Source: Candidatus Treponema merdequi
GTDB lineage: Bacteria; Spirochaetota; Spirochaetia; Treponematales; Treponemataceae
Length of the DNA: 64,000 nucleotides
Direction of reading: 5' to 3'
NCBI GenBank assembly: GCA_018064525.1
Contig: JAGHVB010000020.1
Span: 112,633 to 176,632 of the forward strand
A program made the position numbers and the translations under genes. Below the pieces are notes generated by a model that worked only from the letters and a program-made list of their open reading frames with translations, had not been told where the DNA came from and made no database searches. Below, piece after piece: positions 1 through 9,047 of the stretch (its first letter is position 1; the number at the start of each line of letters is the position of its first letter).

Positions 1-2
1 TG

Positions 3-1655
3 TCTGGTTATTTAAAGGGAATTGAAAATAAAAAGATTGTGTCACTTTCGATTCCGCTTAAACTTAATAATACTGTCAGAACAAGAGTAAGCTGCAAAAA
101 TGCTTATTCTGAATTTGTAAAACATATAATCTCTAAGCATGGTTCAAGAAAATTTGCATTTATGTCTGGAGAAGTTGATAAGTCAATTGAAGCCCGCGAC
201 AGGCTTGATGCATTTAAGTCAGCATTGAAAGAAAATAACATTAAACTTGATGAGTCTCAGATTTATTACGGCTGCTTCGTTGTCGACAGTGCTTACAATG
301 CTTTGAAAGAAAAAATTAAAGATAAAAGTGATGTAAAATTTGATACGATTTTTGCAGCTAATGATGCGATGGCTTTTGGCTGTATTTCGTTTTTATCTGA
401 ACTTGGTTTTAGAATTCCACAGGATATAAAAGTAGTCGGATTTGATGATATTGATTCGGCAAAAGATTCTGAGATTCCGCTTGCGACGATCAATCAGCAG
501 ATTGAAGAACAGGGAAGAGAAGTGGCTCGCCTTGCAGATGAGTTTGTGAACGGAATAAGAGTTCCGTCTGAGACAACAATTGAAGTAAAAGGAATTTGCC
601 GTGAAAGCTGCGGCTGTAAGACTCTGGGCAAAAAAAGAATTTCATATCTTGATGGAACTGAATATGCTTTGGGAAATGGTTCTGTTTTAAGACCGGATGT
701 TTTAAGTTATGAACTTCAGTTTAATAAGATATTCTCTTTGCTTGATTCAACAAGAAGTGAAGAAACTTTGAAAGATCTGTATGATAAACTTTCTGTAATT
801 CTTAAATGGCTTGATATATCTTTCTTTGTTGTCGTTTTATATGATGAACCGATAATTACAAAAAAAGATGAAATAATTAAACTTCCTGAAACTGCAAAAA
901 TGGTTTTCTGTATTGATAAAAACAGAAATCTTGAACTTATTGATGTTGACTATAAATTCAGCCTAAGGGAAAGTTATTTACCGAAAGAACTTTTTGGAAA
1001 TGTTGCCAACAGGTATTCTTATCAGCCGATTTTTTATGGAAATGTTCAGTATGGATATCTGATTGGTGTCGTAGAAGAGCAGACAATTTCCCTTTCTTCG
1101 ACATTCCTTAAAATTATCTGTAATGAAATATCTCAATCGTATAAGTATACAAAGATTCTTGAAGAGAATACTGCGCTTCAGAAAAAGAATTCAACTTTTC
1201 TGAATGAAAGTACAAAGGATGAATTGACTGGATTGATGAATCTTCCAGGTCTTTTAAAATATGGTACTGATTCCATAAGGCTTTCGCTTCAGATGCAGAA
1301 TGAAGGTCTTGTTATTGTCGTTGATATTGATAATTTAAAAAAGATAAATTCGTCTTACGGACATGTTCTTGGAGATAAAGCGATTCTTGCTCAGGCAGAA
1401 ATTTTACAGAGAACTTTCAGGGACAATGATATGATTGCCCGGCTTGAAGGAGATAAATTTGCTGTTGTTGCTGCGGGTGTTTCGCTAAAGGAACTTGATG
1501 AAATTAAGAGCCGTTATATAAAAATGAGTCTTGAAGTTCAGAATGATTTTCATCTGCCTTTTACTGTTACAAGTACTTTTGGTGCTTCATCTTTTTCAAA
1601 AGAAAAATATAATCTTGGTGAGCTTATAAAAGAAGCTGACGAAGACAGAAATTAA
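3..1655 (+). CDS. LacI/PBP1-type sensor fused to degenerate GGDEF domain (5' partial)
   Basis: The reading frame is open to the left edge, so the start lies outside the window; the track's GTG at 39 is internal. The first ~190 visible residues match the C-terminal half of a LacI-family periplasmic-binding fold (FAANDAMAFG, VVGFDDID, then a CRESCGC segment). A middle region of unclear fold follows, then a diguanylate-cyclase-like domain from about residue 395. The signature loop reads LEGDKF instead of GGDEF and the NRR helix motif is NLP, so cyclase activity is unlikely. The allosteric RxxD I-site (RDND, five residues before the signature) is kept. The protein ends right after EAD and lacks the usual LYxxK tail seen in the paralogue at 15880. 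It most likely senses a sugar-like ligand and binds c-di-GMP. Family assignment is firm; function is inferred. Confidence 0.85.
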   Translation, partial: SGYLKGIENKKIVSLSIPLKLNNTVRTRVSCKNAYSEFVKHIISKHGSRKFAFMSGEVDKSIEARDRLDAFKSALKENNIKLDESQIYYGCFVVDSAYNALKEKIKDKSDVKFDTIFAANDAMAFGCISFLSELGFRIPQDIKVVGFDDIDSAKDSEIPLATINQQIEEQGREVARLADEFVNGIRVPSETTIEVKGICRESCGCKTLGKKRISYLDGTEYALGNGSVLRPDVLSYELQFNKIFSLLDSTRSEETLKDLYDKLSVILKWLDISFFVVVLYDEPIITKKDEIIKLPETAKMVFCIDKNRNLELIDVDYKFSLRESYLPKELFGNVANRYSYQPIFYGNVQYGYLIGVVEEQTISLSSTFLKIICNEISQSYKYTKILEENTALQKKNSTFLNESTKDELTGLMNLPGLLKYGTDSIRLSLQMQNEGLVIVVDIDNLKKINSSYGHVLGDKAILAQAEILQRTFRDNDMIARLEGDKFAVVAAGVSLKELDEIKSRYIKMSLEVQNDFHLPFTVTSTFGASSFSKEKYNLGELIKEADEDRN

Positions 1656-1698
1656 TTATTTGTAATGCAGAAATCTTCATAAGATAATTTGAAAGGAA

Positions 1699-1977
1699 TT
1701 ACCACGATTTGATTCTGAAATATTTTTCGCTTGTATCAACCGGAAGTTCAGTTCTTTCAACGGAATCGATTTCGATAAAAGTTCCATTCTGAAGCTGCGA
1801 AATTAAATCATCAATTTCAAATTTTGTTCCCTGTGCTTCCATCAAAACGCTTCCGTCAAAATCGTTGTAAACCCAGCCGGTAAGTCCAAGACTTTGAGCA
1901 ACGGAGTTTGCGGTATACCGAAATCCAACGCCCTGGACTCTTCCTGTAAAGCGAATCTGTTCTCTGATTTTTTTCAT
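1699..1977 (-). CDS. acyP: acylphosphatase
   Basis: This 92-residue protein has the usual acylphosphatase length. It carries the phosphate-binding signature GRVQGVGFR near the N terminus, with the catalytic Arg, and GWVYND with the catalytic Asn. It hydrolyses acyl phosphates such as acetyl- or carbamoyl-phosphate in the cytoplasm. The ATG follows the glpK stop codon directly (TAA then ATG), so translational coupling at the end of the glycerol operon is likely. The metabolic reason for the linkage is not evident. Confidence 0.93.
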   Translation of the reverse strand: MKKIREQIRFTGRVQGVGFRYTANSVAQSLGLTGWVYNDFDGSVLMEAQGTKFEIDDLISQLQNGTFIEIDSVERTELPVDTSEKYFRIKSW

Positions 1978-3465
1978 TTATTTGTCCCAGCCGAGAGCGC
2001 ATTGAACAGCTTTGTGCCACAGTTTGATTTTCTTTTCTCGTGTTTTTGCGTCCATCTGAGATTTGTATTTTTTTTCAACTTTCCAGTTAGATCTGATTTC
2101 TTTTGTATCTTTGTAGTATCCGACAGCGAGTCCTGCAAGATATGCAGCACCCATTGCTGTTGTTTCAACGCATGTCGGTTTTAAAAGTTCTTTGTCGAGA
2201 AGGTCAGCCTGAATCTGCATGAGAATGTCAGAACGCGATGCCCCGCCGTCAACTTTAAGCGAAGTGATTTTTGTTCCGAGATCTTTCTGCATCTGGAACG
2301 CAAGATCATAAGTGGAATATGCGATTGATTCAAGTGTTGCACGCACGAAGTGATATTTGTTTACGCCGCGGGTAAGACCGACAACTGTTCCTCGTGCGTA
2401 CTGATCCCAGTAAGGAGCTGCAAGACCTGTAAATGCCGGTACAACATAACATCCGTTTGTATCAGGAACTCTTGAAGCCATATAATCTGCTTCTGGTGCA
2501 TTGTCGATGATGTGCATTTCATCCCGTAACCACTGGATTGCAGCACCTGCAACATAAACGCTTCCTTCAAGCGCGTAGTTTACTTTTCCATTTAAACCCC
2601 ATGCGATTGTCGTAAGAAGTCCGTTTTTAGAAAATACTGGTTTTGTTCCTGTGTTCATGAGCATAAAGCATCCTGTGCCGTATGTGTTTTTTGCATCTCC
2701 CTTGTCAAAGCACGTCTGACCAAAGAGTGCACACTGCTGGTCGCCGCCAGCTCCTGCGATTTTAATTTTTCCGGAGAAAAAATCTGCGTCAGTTTCACCG
2801 TAAACTTTGCTTGATGGAACTGGAGTCGGAAGCATGCATTCCGGAATGTTGAGTTCTTTTAAAATATCTTTATCCCATTTTAATGTATTGATGTTAAAGA
2901 GCATTGTTCGTGAGGCATTTGAATAATCTGTAACATGAACTCTTCCTTTTGTAAATTTCCAGATGAGCCATGTTTCGACAGTTCCAAATAAAAGCTCTCC
3001 GTTTTCTGCACGCTGTCTTGCACCTTTTACATTATCGAGAATCCATTTTAATTTTGTTGCCGAAAAATATGCGTCGATTATAAGTCCTGTTTTTTTACGG
3101 AATTTATTTTCAAGTCCTTTTGCTTTTAATGAGTCAGAATATTTTGAAGTTCGTCTGCACTGCCATACGATTGCGTTGTAAACTGGTTCTCCTGTTTCTT
3201 TGTCCCAGACGATTGTTGTTTCGCGCTGGTTTGTGATTCCGATTGCGGCAATGTCATTGGCTTTTGCTCCGATTTTCTGCATTGCTTCGAGTGCAACTGA
3301 ATATTGTGTTGAAAAGATTTCGTTTGCGTCATGTTCAACCCAGCCAGGCTGCGGGTAAATCTGTTTGAATTCTTTTTGTGCTACAGAGCAGATTTCTCCT
3401 GCTTTATTAAAAAGAATGCAGCGGTTAGATGTTGTTCCGGCGTCGAGTGCCATAATGTATTTCAT
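1978..3465 (-). CDS. glpK: glycerol kinase
   Basis: FGGY-family kinase of 495 residues, the normal GlpK length, that phosphorylates glycerol to sn-glycerol-3-phosphate using ATP. It begins with the ATP-phosphate loop [11 protein letters not shown], has the [13 protein letters not shown] region in the middle and VDGGASRSD near the adenosine site. An SD (GGAG) precedes the ATG by about 6 nt. It is the fourth gene of a five-gene minus-strand operon with the G3P dehydrogenase genes, so product and consumer are made together. No glycerol facilitator gene is present here. Confidence 0.97.
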   Translation of the reverse strand: MKYIMALDAGTTSNRCILFNKAGEICSVAQKEFKQIYPQPGWVEHDANEIFSTQYSVALEAMQKIGAKANDIAAIGITNQRETTIVWDKETGEPVYNAIVWQCRRTSKYSDSLKAKGLENKFRKKTGLIIDAYFSATKLKWILDNVKGARQRAENGELLFGTVETWLIWKFTKGRVHVTDYSNASRTMLFNINTLKWDKDILKELNIPECMLPTPVPSSKVYGETDADFFSGKIKIAGAGGDQQCALFGQTCFDKGDAKNTYGTGCFMLMNTGTKPVFSKNGLLTTIAWGLNGKVNYALEGSVYVAGAAIQWLRDEMHIIDNAPEADYMASRVPDTNGCYVVPAFTGLAAPYWDQYARGTVVGLTRGVNKYHFVRATLESIAYSTYDLAFQMQKDLGTKITSLKVDGGASRSDILMQIQADLLDKELLKPTCVETTAMGAAYLAGLAVGYYKDTKEIRSNWKVEKKYKSQMDAKTREKKIKLWHKAVQCALGWDK

Positions 3466-3514
3466 ATTTTTCTCCAGTTGTGTAATGTGTGCAGATTTAA
3501 AATCTGATTGTCTG

Positions 3515-3862
3515 TCAGTTTATGTTTTGTGTTGCGATTATATCTGAGCCTGTTTCACAGACATTTTTTATTATTATATCACCGATTTTGACTGGTGTGG
3601 AAATTTGAATTTTGTTGAGTGCATCAATGATGTCAAAGATTTTTTCTTTTGGAACCGGTATATTTGTTTTTACTGAAAGACGAGGATGTTCTTTTGATGT
3701 CGTTTTGACTGTGTGAGTTACGACTCTGACTGGATGTGTCTCTTCTGATTTTCCGTATTCGGCTCCTCGCGGACATGAGTTTCCGGTTACTGAAAAATTA
3801 TTTTTTTCATCGACAGAAAGATGACATCCTTTTGGACAGCAGATGCAGATTAAGTCTGTCAT
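3515..3862 (-). CDS. DUF1667 Cys-rich protein of the glycerol operon
   Basis: Small protein of 115 residues with an N-terminal cysteine cluster (CICCPKGC, then a further Cys in [10 protein letters not shown]) and a C-terminal alpha/beta part. This is the DUF1667 pattern, a family typically found beside FAD-dependent G3P dehydrogenases and NAD/FAD oxidoreductases. The cysteines suggest an Fe-S or metal site, so an electron-transfer subunit is plausible but unproven. The ATG overlaps the stop of the upstream oxidoreductase by 4 bp (ATGA), which supports co-translation. Confidence 0.85.
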   Translation of the reverse strand: MTDLICICCPKGCHLSVDEKNNFSVTGNSCPRGAEYGKSEETHPVRVVTHTVKTTSKEHPRLSVKTNIPVPKEKIFDIIDALNKIQISTPVKIGDIIIKNVCETGSDIIATQNIN

Positions 3863-5175
3863 TTTGCGCCTCCGTTTTCTGTTTCAATTGCGATTTGAAT
3901 TTCTGATGCATCATTTTGTGTGAGCATTGATGGAACTAAATTTATCCGTTCCATTTCGCCTGGAGCCATGTGTTCCCGTTTGAATGATGCAAGTTTTGTT
4001 TTTGCGCCGTTTTCAATTTTGTAAACTGTGATGCTGCAGCTTTCTTTGTAAACTTTTCTGACTCTGAAAAAGATTCCGATGAGTTTTTCACTGCAGTTTT
4101 TGTGAATATACTGAGGAACGGTGTAAGAAATATTCTGGTCAGTTGAAACAGAGATGAAAGAAGATTTCGGATCCTGGTTTTGATTAAGAAAAAGTGCAGC
4201 ACCTTTTCCGCATATTTCTGATTCTTCAGTTACATAATCTACAAGATCGTGAACATGTACGACATTTCCGCATGCAAAAATACCAGAAGTGAGAGTTTCG
4301 CGGTTTTCAAAAACGAACGGGCCTTTTGTGCGCGGATCGGTTTTGATTCCTGCATTTTTTGTAAGTTCGTTTTCCGGTAAAAGTCCGACTGAAAGTAAAA
4401 CTGTATCACAGTCAAATTCTATTTCTGTTCCGGCAATCGGATTTTTGTTTTCATCGACTTTTGAAACGATAACTTTTTCAACACGGTTTTTCCCGATGAT
4501 GTCTGTAATTGTGTGTGAAAGATAGAGAGGAATGTTGTAATCTTCAAGACACTGAACGATGTTTCGTGTAAGCCCGCCTGAATACGGCATTAATTCTACG
4601 CAGGCTAAAACTTTTGCTCCTGATAAAGTCATTCGTCGTGCCATGATTAAACCGATGTCACCGCTTCCGAGAATGACGACGCGTTTTCCGACCATAAGAC
4701 CTTCGCAGTTGATGAGGCGCTGTGCAGTTCCAGCTGTAAAAATTCCTGCCGGGCGTGTTCCGGGTATTCCGATTGCACCGCGGCTTCGTTCACGGCATCC
4801 CATTGAAAGTATTACTGCGCGGGTTTTTATTTCGCGATAACCTGTTGTCGGGCTTACGGCAGAAATCGTTTTGATTTCGCGGGCATTTGAATTGTCCGCG
4901 TGAATGTCTAGGACCATTGCATCTAATAGAAGTTCGATGTCTGTTGATTTTACCATCTGGATAAATCGTGCGGCGTATTCAGGACCTGTAAGTTCTTCTT
5001 TAAAATGATGAAGCCCAAATCCATTGTGAATGCATTGATTTAAAATTCCACCTGCAACTTTATCGCGTTCGATGATTAAAATTTTTTTGATTCCGTTTCT
5101 GTGTGCTTCGTATGCGGCGGCAAGACCTGCAGGACCTGCTCCGATGACTGTCAGATCATAAACTTCGTTTGTCAT
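3859..5175 (-). CDS. NAD(P)/FAD-dependent oxidoreductase (G3P dehydrogenase partner)
   Basis: Pyridine nucleotide-disulfide-type flavoprotein of 438 residues. An FAD dinucleotide fold (VIGAGPAGLAAAYEA) sits at residues ~8-30, a second nucleotide fold (VVILGSGDIGLIMARR) near residue 170, and the FAD-closing motif GIFACGNVVHVHDLVD near 315. The last ~90 residues form an extra domain of unclear role. In similar operons this protein pairs with the GlpA-like dehydrogenase and the DUF1667 protein, probably passing electrons from G3P oxidation to a pyridine nucleotide or other acceptor; that role is inferred from context. It overlaps both neighbours by 4 bp. Confidence 0.88.
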   Translation of the reverse strand: MTNEVYDLTVIGAGPAGLAAAYEAHRNGIKKILIIERDKVAGGILNQCIHNGFGLHHFKEELTGPEYAARFIQMVKSTDIELLLDAMVLDIHADNSNAREIKTISAVSPTTGYREIKTRAVILSMGCRERSRGAIGIPGTRPAGIFTAGTAQRLINCEGLMVGKRVVILGSGDIGLIMARRMTLSGAKVLACVELMPYSGGLTRNIVQCLEDYNIPLYLSHTITDIIGKNRVEKVIVSKVDENKNPIAGTEIEFDCDTVLLSVGLLPENELTKNAGIKTDPRTKGPFVFENRETLTSGIFACGNVVHVHDLVDYVTEESEICGKGAALFLNQNQDPKSSFISVSTDQNISYTVPQYIHKNCSEKLIGIFFRVRKVYKESCSITVYKIENGAKTKLASFKREHMAPGEMERINLVPSMLTQNDASEIQIAIETENGGAK

Positions 5176-6623
5176 AGTGCCTCCATGATGATGTAAGATC
5201 CGTTTTTGTCCTGTGTTATCTGTTCAGGTGGAATTCCGGATTTGATGAGAAGGTCGATGACGCGAGGCGAGCAGAAGCCGCCCTGACAGCGCCCCATGCC
5301 TGCGTTTGTCCGGCGTTTTATTCCGTCGACTGAAACTGGTTTTATCGGAGAGTTTAAGGCGGCGATGATTTCGCCTTCGGTTATTGTTTCACAGCGGCAG
5401 ATTACTCGGCCGTATGCTGGATTTTCTTTTGTGAGTTTTTCTTTTTCTTCCGGTGTCAGTTCTGCAAAGCGGATATGGTGACGTTCATCGATAAAAGTTT
5501 TTTTGCTTTCGATGTGGAGTCCTGCCTTTTCGAGAAGTGAAAGTGCTTCGCTTCCCATTGCGCAGGCAGCAGAAAGACCCGGAGATTTGATTCCGGCAAA
5601 GTCAATGAAACCTTTCGCTTCTGGAACTTCTTCGATGATAAAGTCGTCGATGTTTGAGTTTGCTCTGACGCCTGAAAAGTTTCTGATTGAAAGTCCAAGG
5701 TTAATCGATGGAACTGATTTTTTTGCAAGTGCTGCAACTTGCGAAAGACCTTCTTTTGTAACTGAAAGATCATCTTTTTCTGTTGAAACAGCATCTGGGC
5801 CGACAATAATATTTCCGTGGCAGGTCGGTGAAACAAGTATTCCTTTTGTACCGTTTGAAGGACATTGAAATATTACATGAGACACAAGATCTTTTGCTTC
5901 GTGGTCGAGAAGATAATACTGTCCGCGGCTAGGTTTTATTTCGTACTGTGGTTTTGCAACAAGTGAATGAATGTCGTCTGCGTAAACTCCGGCTGCATTT
6001 ATTACAAAGCTTGCATTTACAGTTTCTCCGTTTTTACTTGTGATTGAATAAGCGGAATTGTATTGCGGATTGCATTTTTCTTTTTCGATTTTAGAAATTT
6101 TTGAAACAAAGAAATTTCTTTTAAGTTCTACCTGATTTAAAACTGCGACTTCTGCAAATGCAAGTGCAAGTTCCCATGGAGAAACAACGCCTGCAGTCTT
6201 TGCATAAAGCGCGCTTGTAACTTTTTCAGAAAGATTTTTTTCGAGTGAATGAACAGCATCTGCGTTTAATATTTCAAGTTCGGGAATCTGATTTTCAAGT
6301 CCGCGCTCGTAAAGTTTGCGGACTGTCTTATCATCGTTTTCATCAAAGGCACATACAAAAGAACCGCACCACGAAACTTTGACATCAAGTTTTTTACAGA
6401 TTTCGTGCGCTTCGTGATTTCCGGTTCTGTTAAGACGCGCCATCAGTGTTCCGGGTTTTGGATCGTAACCGGCGTGAATGATTCCACTGTTTGCTTTTGT
6501 AGTTCCACTTGCAACATCATTTTCTGCTTCGAGAACAACAGTACGCAGATTATATTTTGAAAGTTCGTAAGCAATTGCAGCGCCAGTAACACCGCAGCCG
6601 ATTATCGCAACGTCGTAATTCAT
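5172..6623 (-). CDS. glpA: FAD-dependent glycerol-3-phosphate dehydrogenase with BFD-like [2Fe-2S] domain
   Basis: DAO-family flavoprotein of 483 residues. The FAD site is at the N terminus (DVAIIGCGVTGAAIAYELS), followed by the G3P dehydrogenase signature ANSGIIHAGYD. The C terminus carries a bacterioferredoxin-like [2Fe-2S] domain with Cys pattern CRC then RCQGGFC, as in anaerobic GlpA and related oxidoreductases. It oxidises glycerol-3-phosphate to dihydroxyacetone phosphate. It is first in the operon and has a strong SD (GGAGG, 4 nt before the ATG). A TATAAT at 6676-6681 on the minus strand is a likely -10 box. GlpA is the best name, but hydroxyglutarate-oxidase-type relatives look similar. 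Confidence 0.88.
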   Translation of the reverse strand: MNYDVAIIGCGVTGAAIAYELSKYNLRTVVLEAENDVASGTTKANSGIIHAGYDPKPGTLMARLNRTGNHEAHEICKKLDVKVSWCGSFVCAFDENDDKTVRKLYERGLENQIPELEILNADAVHSLEKNLSEKVTSALYAKTAGVVSPWELALAFAEVAVLNQVELKRNFFVSKISKIEKEKCNPQYNSAYSITSKNGETVNASFVINAAGVYADDIHSLVAKPQYEIKPSRGQYYLLDHEAKDLVSHVIFQCPSNGTKGILVSPTCHGNIIVGPDAVSTEKDDLSVTKEGLSQVAALAKKSVPSINLGLSIRNFSGVRANSNIDDFIIEEVPEAKGFIDFAGIKSPGLSAACAMGSEALSLLEKAGLHIESKKTFIDERHHIRFAELTPEEKEKLTKENPAYGRVICRCETITEGEIIAALNSPIKPVSVDGIKRRTNAGMGRCQGGFCSPRVIDLLIKSGIPPEQITQDKNGSYIIMEAL

Positions 6624-6675
6624 CCCGCCTCCGTATTTATATGGAATGTGAAATTTTTGTTTAAGAGATAATTTA

Positions 6676-6681
6676 ATTATA
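6676..6681 (-). promoter_or_regulatory. probable -10 box of the glycerol operon
   Basis: TATAAT on the minus strand about 50 nt upstream of the glpA ATG. No good -35 is visible at 16-18 bp, so an activator may be needed. Confidence 0.4.
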
Positions 6682-6765
6682 ACGCGGTTTAGTGGAATTT
6701 TGGGAAAGATTTTGAGATAAATGAGATTTGGTTAAGAACAGAAAAGTTAAAGTTTGTAGTCGAAG

Positions 6766-7578
6766 TTAGATAAGAAATTTCTGGATTTTGTTTTGAACTT
6801 TTGAAGTGCTGATTGTTTGTGATTTTGTTTCAAATGTAACTATTAAGTTTTCGTTGATAAAATATTTATTGTTTTCATATAAATCAATTTTTTTCAAAGT
6901 TTTTGAAACGTAGTTCATGTCATCCATCATTCCGAAATGTTCCCAGATATATATTTTATGAGTGCGAAGATTGAGGCATGTGAAATCTGGAAATATTTTT
7001 CGATTGTTGATAATTAATGGAAGTTCATAGTGATATGGAATATTGTTTTGATAAAGCGTGTTTGCAATGATAAGTTCTGATTTTGATCTTACTCTTTCAC
7101 CTTTTATTGTGTAATATTCGGAAACATTGTTATCAAAACTTTTTTTTGTATATTCAATGGAATTAAAATTTTGTTTTAATTGTTCTTCAGATTGTGTGAC
7201 AGGATTGATAAATTGTTTTCTTGGATTTTTGATTGAATTGAAAATTTCAGAAAGAGAATCAGGTGAGTAATTTTGAACAGTTTTGTCTAATTCAAAAATC
7301 TGTCTTTCAATTTCATATGCTGCATTTTGGTTGTAATCTCTTTGTGCAATTTTTCTTGCAAGTTCCATATTGTTTTTACGTATATATTTTCCATGTGTAT
7401 CACATTTTTCGGTGATATGAAAACATTGATACGAGTTCCCATGTTTTTGAAATCGAATATTTCCTTTTTGCCTGACATGAGATAATTCTGATTTAAGAAT
7501 TGCCAGTGCTTTGGAAAGTTCTTTACGTCGGTTTTTGATTTGTTCAATCAATGTGTCAGGTTTTAAAATTTCAGTCAT
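6766..7578 (-). CDS. predicted PD-(D/E)XK-fold nuclease, orphan
   Basis: Protein of 270 residues. The N-terminal ~110 residues are basic and helical. The C-terminal part shows a restriction-endonuclease-like core: RSKSELIIANTL (Glu on the first helix), PLIINNRKIFPDFTCL (PDF aspartate), then IYIWEHFGMMD with the last acidic residue. That order is typical of uncharacterised PD-(D/E)XK proteins from gut bacteria. There is no methylase, toxin partner or phage gene nearby. The start lacks an SD but sits 6 nt after a TATCTT -10 box, so a leaderless mRNA is likely. Base composition is more AT-rich than its neighbours, and a repeat-filled spacer lies directly upstream, which hints at horizontal acquisition. 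Confidence 0.65.
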   Translation of the reverse strand: MTEILKPDTLIEQIKNRRKELSKALAILKSELSHVRQKGNIRFQKHGNSYQCFHITEKCDTHGKYIRKNNMELARKIAQRDYNQNAAYEIERQIFELDKTVQNYSPDSLSEIFNSIKNPRKQFINPVTQSEEQLKQNFNSIEYTKKSFDNNVSEYYTIKGERVRSKSELIIANTLYQNNIPYHYELPLIINNRKIFPDFTCLNLRTHKIYIWEHFGMMDDMNYVSKTLKKIDLYENNKYFINENLIVTFETKSQTISTSKVQNKIQKFLI

Positions 7579-7584
7579 TTTTTG

Positions 7585-7614
7585 AAGATACTAAAAAAAC
7601 AGTGAGTAAGGCAA
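7585..7614 (-). promoter_or_regulatory. promoter of the orphan nuclease, leaderless type
   Basis: On the minus strand: TTGCCT, 18 bp, TATCTT, 6 nt, ATG. Transcription would start at or next to the start codon, and there is no SD. Confidence 0.55.
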
Positions 7615-7647
7615 ATTTTTTGATGTGTAATTTGCTGAAAAAGAAAA

Positions 7648-7755
7648 TCAATTCTGGAAATGACATCTGTTCTAAATGGGAAGTCAATTCTGAAAAGGTC
7701 ATCTGTTCTAAATGGGAAATCAATTCTGAAAAGGTCTTTTGTACGAAAAGATCGA
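7648..7755. repeat. three tandem copies of a 36-bp repeat
   Basis: Units start at 7648, 7684 and 7720, each beginning TCAATTCT and containing a version of TCTGTTCTAAATGGGAA; the third copy diverges. Copies are head-to-tail with no spacers, so this is not a CRISPR array. A 72-residue plus-strand ORF runs through it but has no SD and no recognisable product. Confidence 0.85.
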
Positions 7756-7796
7756 TTTTTTCAGATTGACTGGTAAAAGTGATGGCAAATAAGTGA

Positions 7797-7912
7797 TTTA
7801 CTAGCTATTTTTCGGAAATGACTGTTTTTTTATATAAAAAATTATAAAAACAACTTCAAATTCATAATTATTGGATATAAAAAGCTATGAAATCTGTATA
7901 TTAGCTAGTAAA
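7797..7912. repeat. inverted repeat TTTACTAGCTA / TAGCTAGTAAA with related copies nearby
   Basis: An 11-bp arm at 7797-7807 is repeated inverted at 7902-7912, about 95 bp apart. Related motifs lie at 7770-7777 (CTGGTAAA) and 7932-7942 (TTTACCAGCCA), giving two head-on pairs in an AT-rich spacer. These could be binding sites or remnants of element ends. Confidence 0.6.
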
Positions 7913-8011
7913 TGATAAACATATTATCTGATTTACCAGCCAATTTGCAAAAAATGATCTTTTTTGAAAGTTAATACAAAGTTTCCGGATATCAGAAGTG
8001 GTGAAAAATTA

Positions 8012-8119
8012 ACAAATGATGCCTGCACCAGAAGTGATGCTGGCATCAGAATAGATACAGGCACCAGAAGTGATGCCTGCACCAGAAGTGATGCTGGCAT
8101 CAGAAATGATGCAAATATC
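8012..8119. repeat. six tandem copies of an 18-bp repeat
   Basis: Six head-to-tail 18-bp units with consensus close to AGAAGTGATGCTGGCATC run up to, and touch, the stop codon of the acyltransferase gene (TGA at 8120-8118). The plus frame reads as a hexapeptide repeat (SDAxxR-like), but no gene start or SD supports translation. It is the kind of array that varies in copy number between strains. Confidence 0.85.
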
Positions 8120-9029
8120 AGTGAGCGTTTCTTATTTTTTCGATTTCGTTGTGCTGTTCTTCGAGGATTTCCATTACACGGTCGATTGTGTGCTGTTTTG
8201 GATCCGGGTCGTCTTCTGCAACTTTTGCAAGAATTTCATTTCTGAAAGGTTTGCATTCGATTACAGGACTTGCTGCGAGAATTATTTCATCTTTGCATAC
8301 GAGGTCTCTCATCATGTTTTCTGTGTCGGCAGGATTGATGCGGAGACAGTTTCCGTTGTTTGAAACGAGAATCATTACATCAAAGAGACGAAGGTAGCTG
8401 TCGATTTCGCGAAGACCTCGTTTTGTTTCTGGAACTCCAGGACGGTAGCGTGTACCTGCAGGAAAAACAAGAATTACTTCGCCGCGTTTTTTACATGCAT
8501 CCATTGCACGCATTGCAGCAAAGTTGATCTTTTTTGCTTTTAATTCTTCTGCTTTTTTATCTTCTTCTGAGATGTCAGAGTTCTGAACATTCTGAAGTGA
8601 ACGGCTCGGATAAACAACTACGCGTGTAAAACCTTCTGTCCAGGCGCGGACGAGAGGATGAGCTTCATTTAATTTCATTCCGGCGATGGCAACGATTCTT
8701 GAAGCGAGATCTTTTGCCCATTCGTCGCCTTCCTGTTCAAGGCGGTAGATGATTGCAGGAAGGTCGAGGTTTGAATAATGTTCCATCAAAATCAAACCGC
8801 GTTTTCCGGCTTTTACAGCATCGTAGAATGCCTTGAAGTTTTCTTTATTTTCAATTCGGCTTCCAGGAAGGTGATTTTCTGCAAGCATTTCATAAAGAAT
8901 CTTGCGTGGAACCGGATTTGCTTTTTCGTATACATTGGTTTCGTCGATTTTTGCAGGTGCTTTAGAGTTTGACAAAAGCTGGTCAAAATAGTTTTTGTAT
9001 TTTACGATTAATTCTACCTGTTCTTCCAT
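8118..9029 (-). CDS. glycerol-phosphate acyltransferase family protein
   Basis: Protein of 303 residues with the acyltransferase HX4D motif (MEHYSNLD) near residue 85 and the later block VFPAGTRYRPG near 195, which matches the FPEGTR motif of the PlsB/PlsC superfamily. It should transfer an acyl chain to glycerol-3-phosphate or lysophosphatidate at the membrane. No clear membrane helix is seen. The SD AGGAG lies 8 nt before the ATG. It is followed after 18 bp by a TatT-like gene on the other side and lies near two further acyltransferase genes across the divergent junction at 10 kb, which suggests a lipid or glycolipid locus. Confidence 0.82.
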   Translation of the reverse strand: MEEQVELIVKYKNYFDQLLSNSKAPAKIDETNVYEKANPVPRKILYEMLAENHLPGSRIENKENFKAFYDAVKAGKRGLILMEHYSNLDLPAIIYRLEQEGDEWAKDLASRIVAIAGMKLNEAHPLVRAWTEGFTRVVVYPSRSLQNVQNSDISEEDKKAEELKAKKINFAAMRAMDACKKRGEVILVFPAGTRYRPGVPETKRGLREIDSYLRLFDVMILVSNNGNCLRINPADTENMMRDLVCKDEIILAASPVIECKPFRNEILAKVAEDDPDPKQHTIDRVMEILEEQHNEIEKIRNAH

Positions 9030-9047
9030 ATTATTAACTCCTGAAAT

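Larger units (their letters stand above)
7579..8117. other. 539-bp intergenic spacer without a credible gene
   Basis: Apart from the nuclease promoter, the spacer holds the 36-bp array, the paired TTTACTAG motifs and the 18-bp array. ORFs here (7551, 7964, 8070) are products of the repeats and lack ribosome-binding sites. Confidence 0.7.

Noticed and set aside
7648-7755. 36-bp repeats as a CRISPR array
   Set aside because: Copies are contiguous with no spacers, there are only three, and no cas genes are present.
7551-7769. 72-residue ORF through the 36-bp repeats
   Set aside because: It overlaps the start of the nuclease gene, has no SD, and is fully explained by the tandem repeat.
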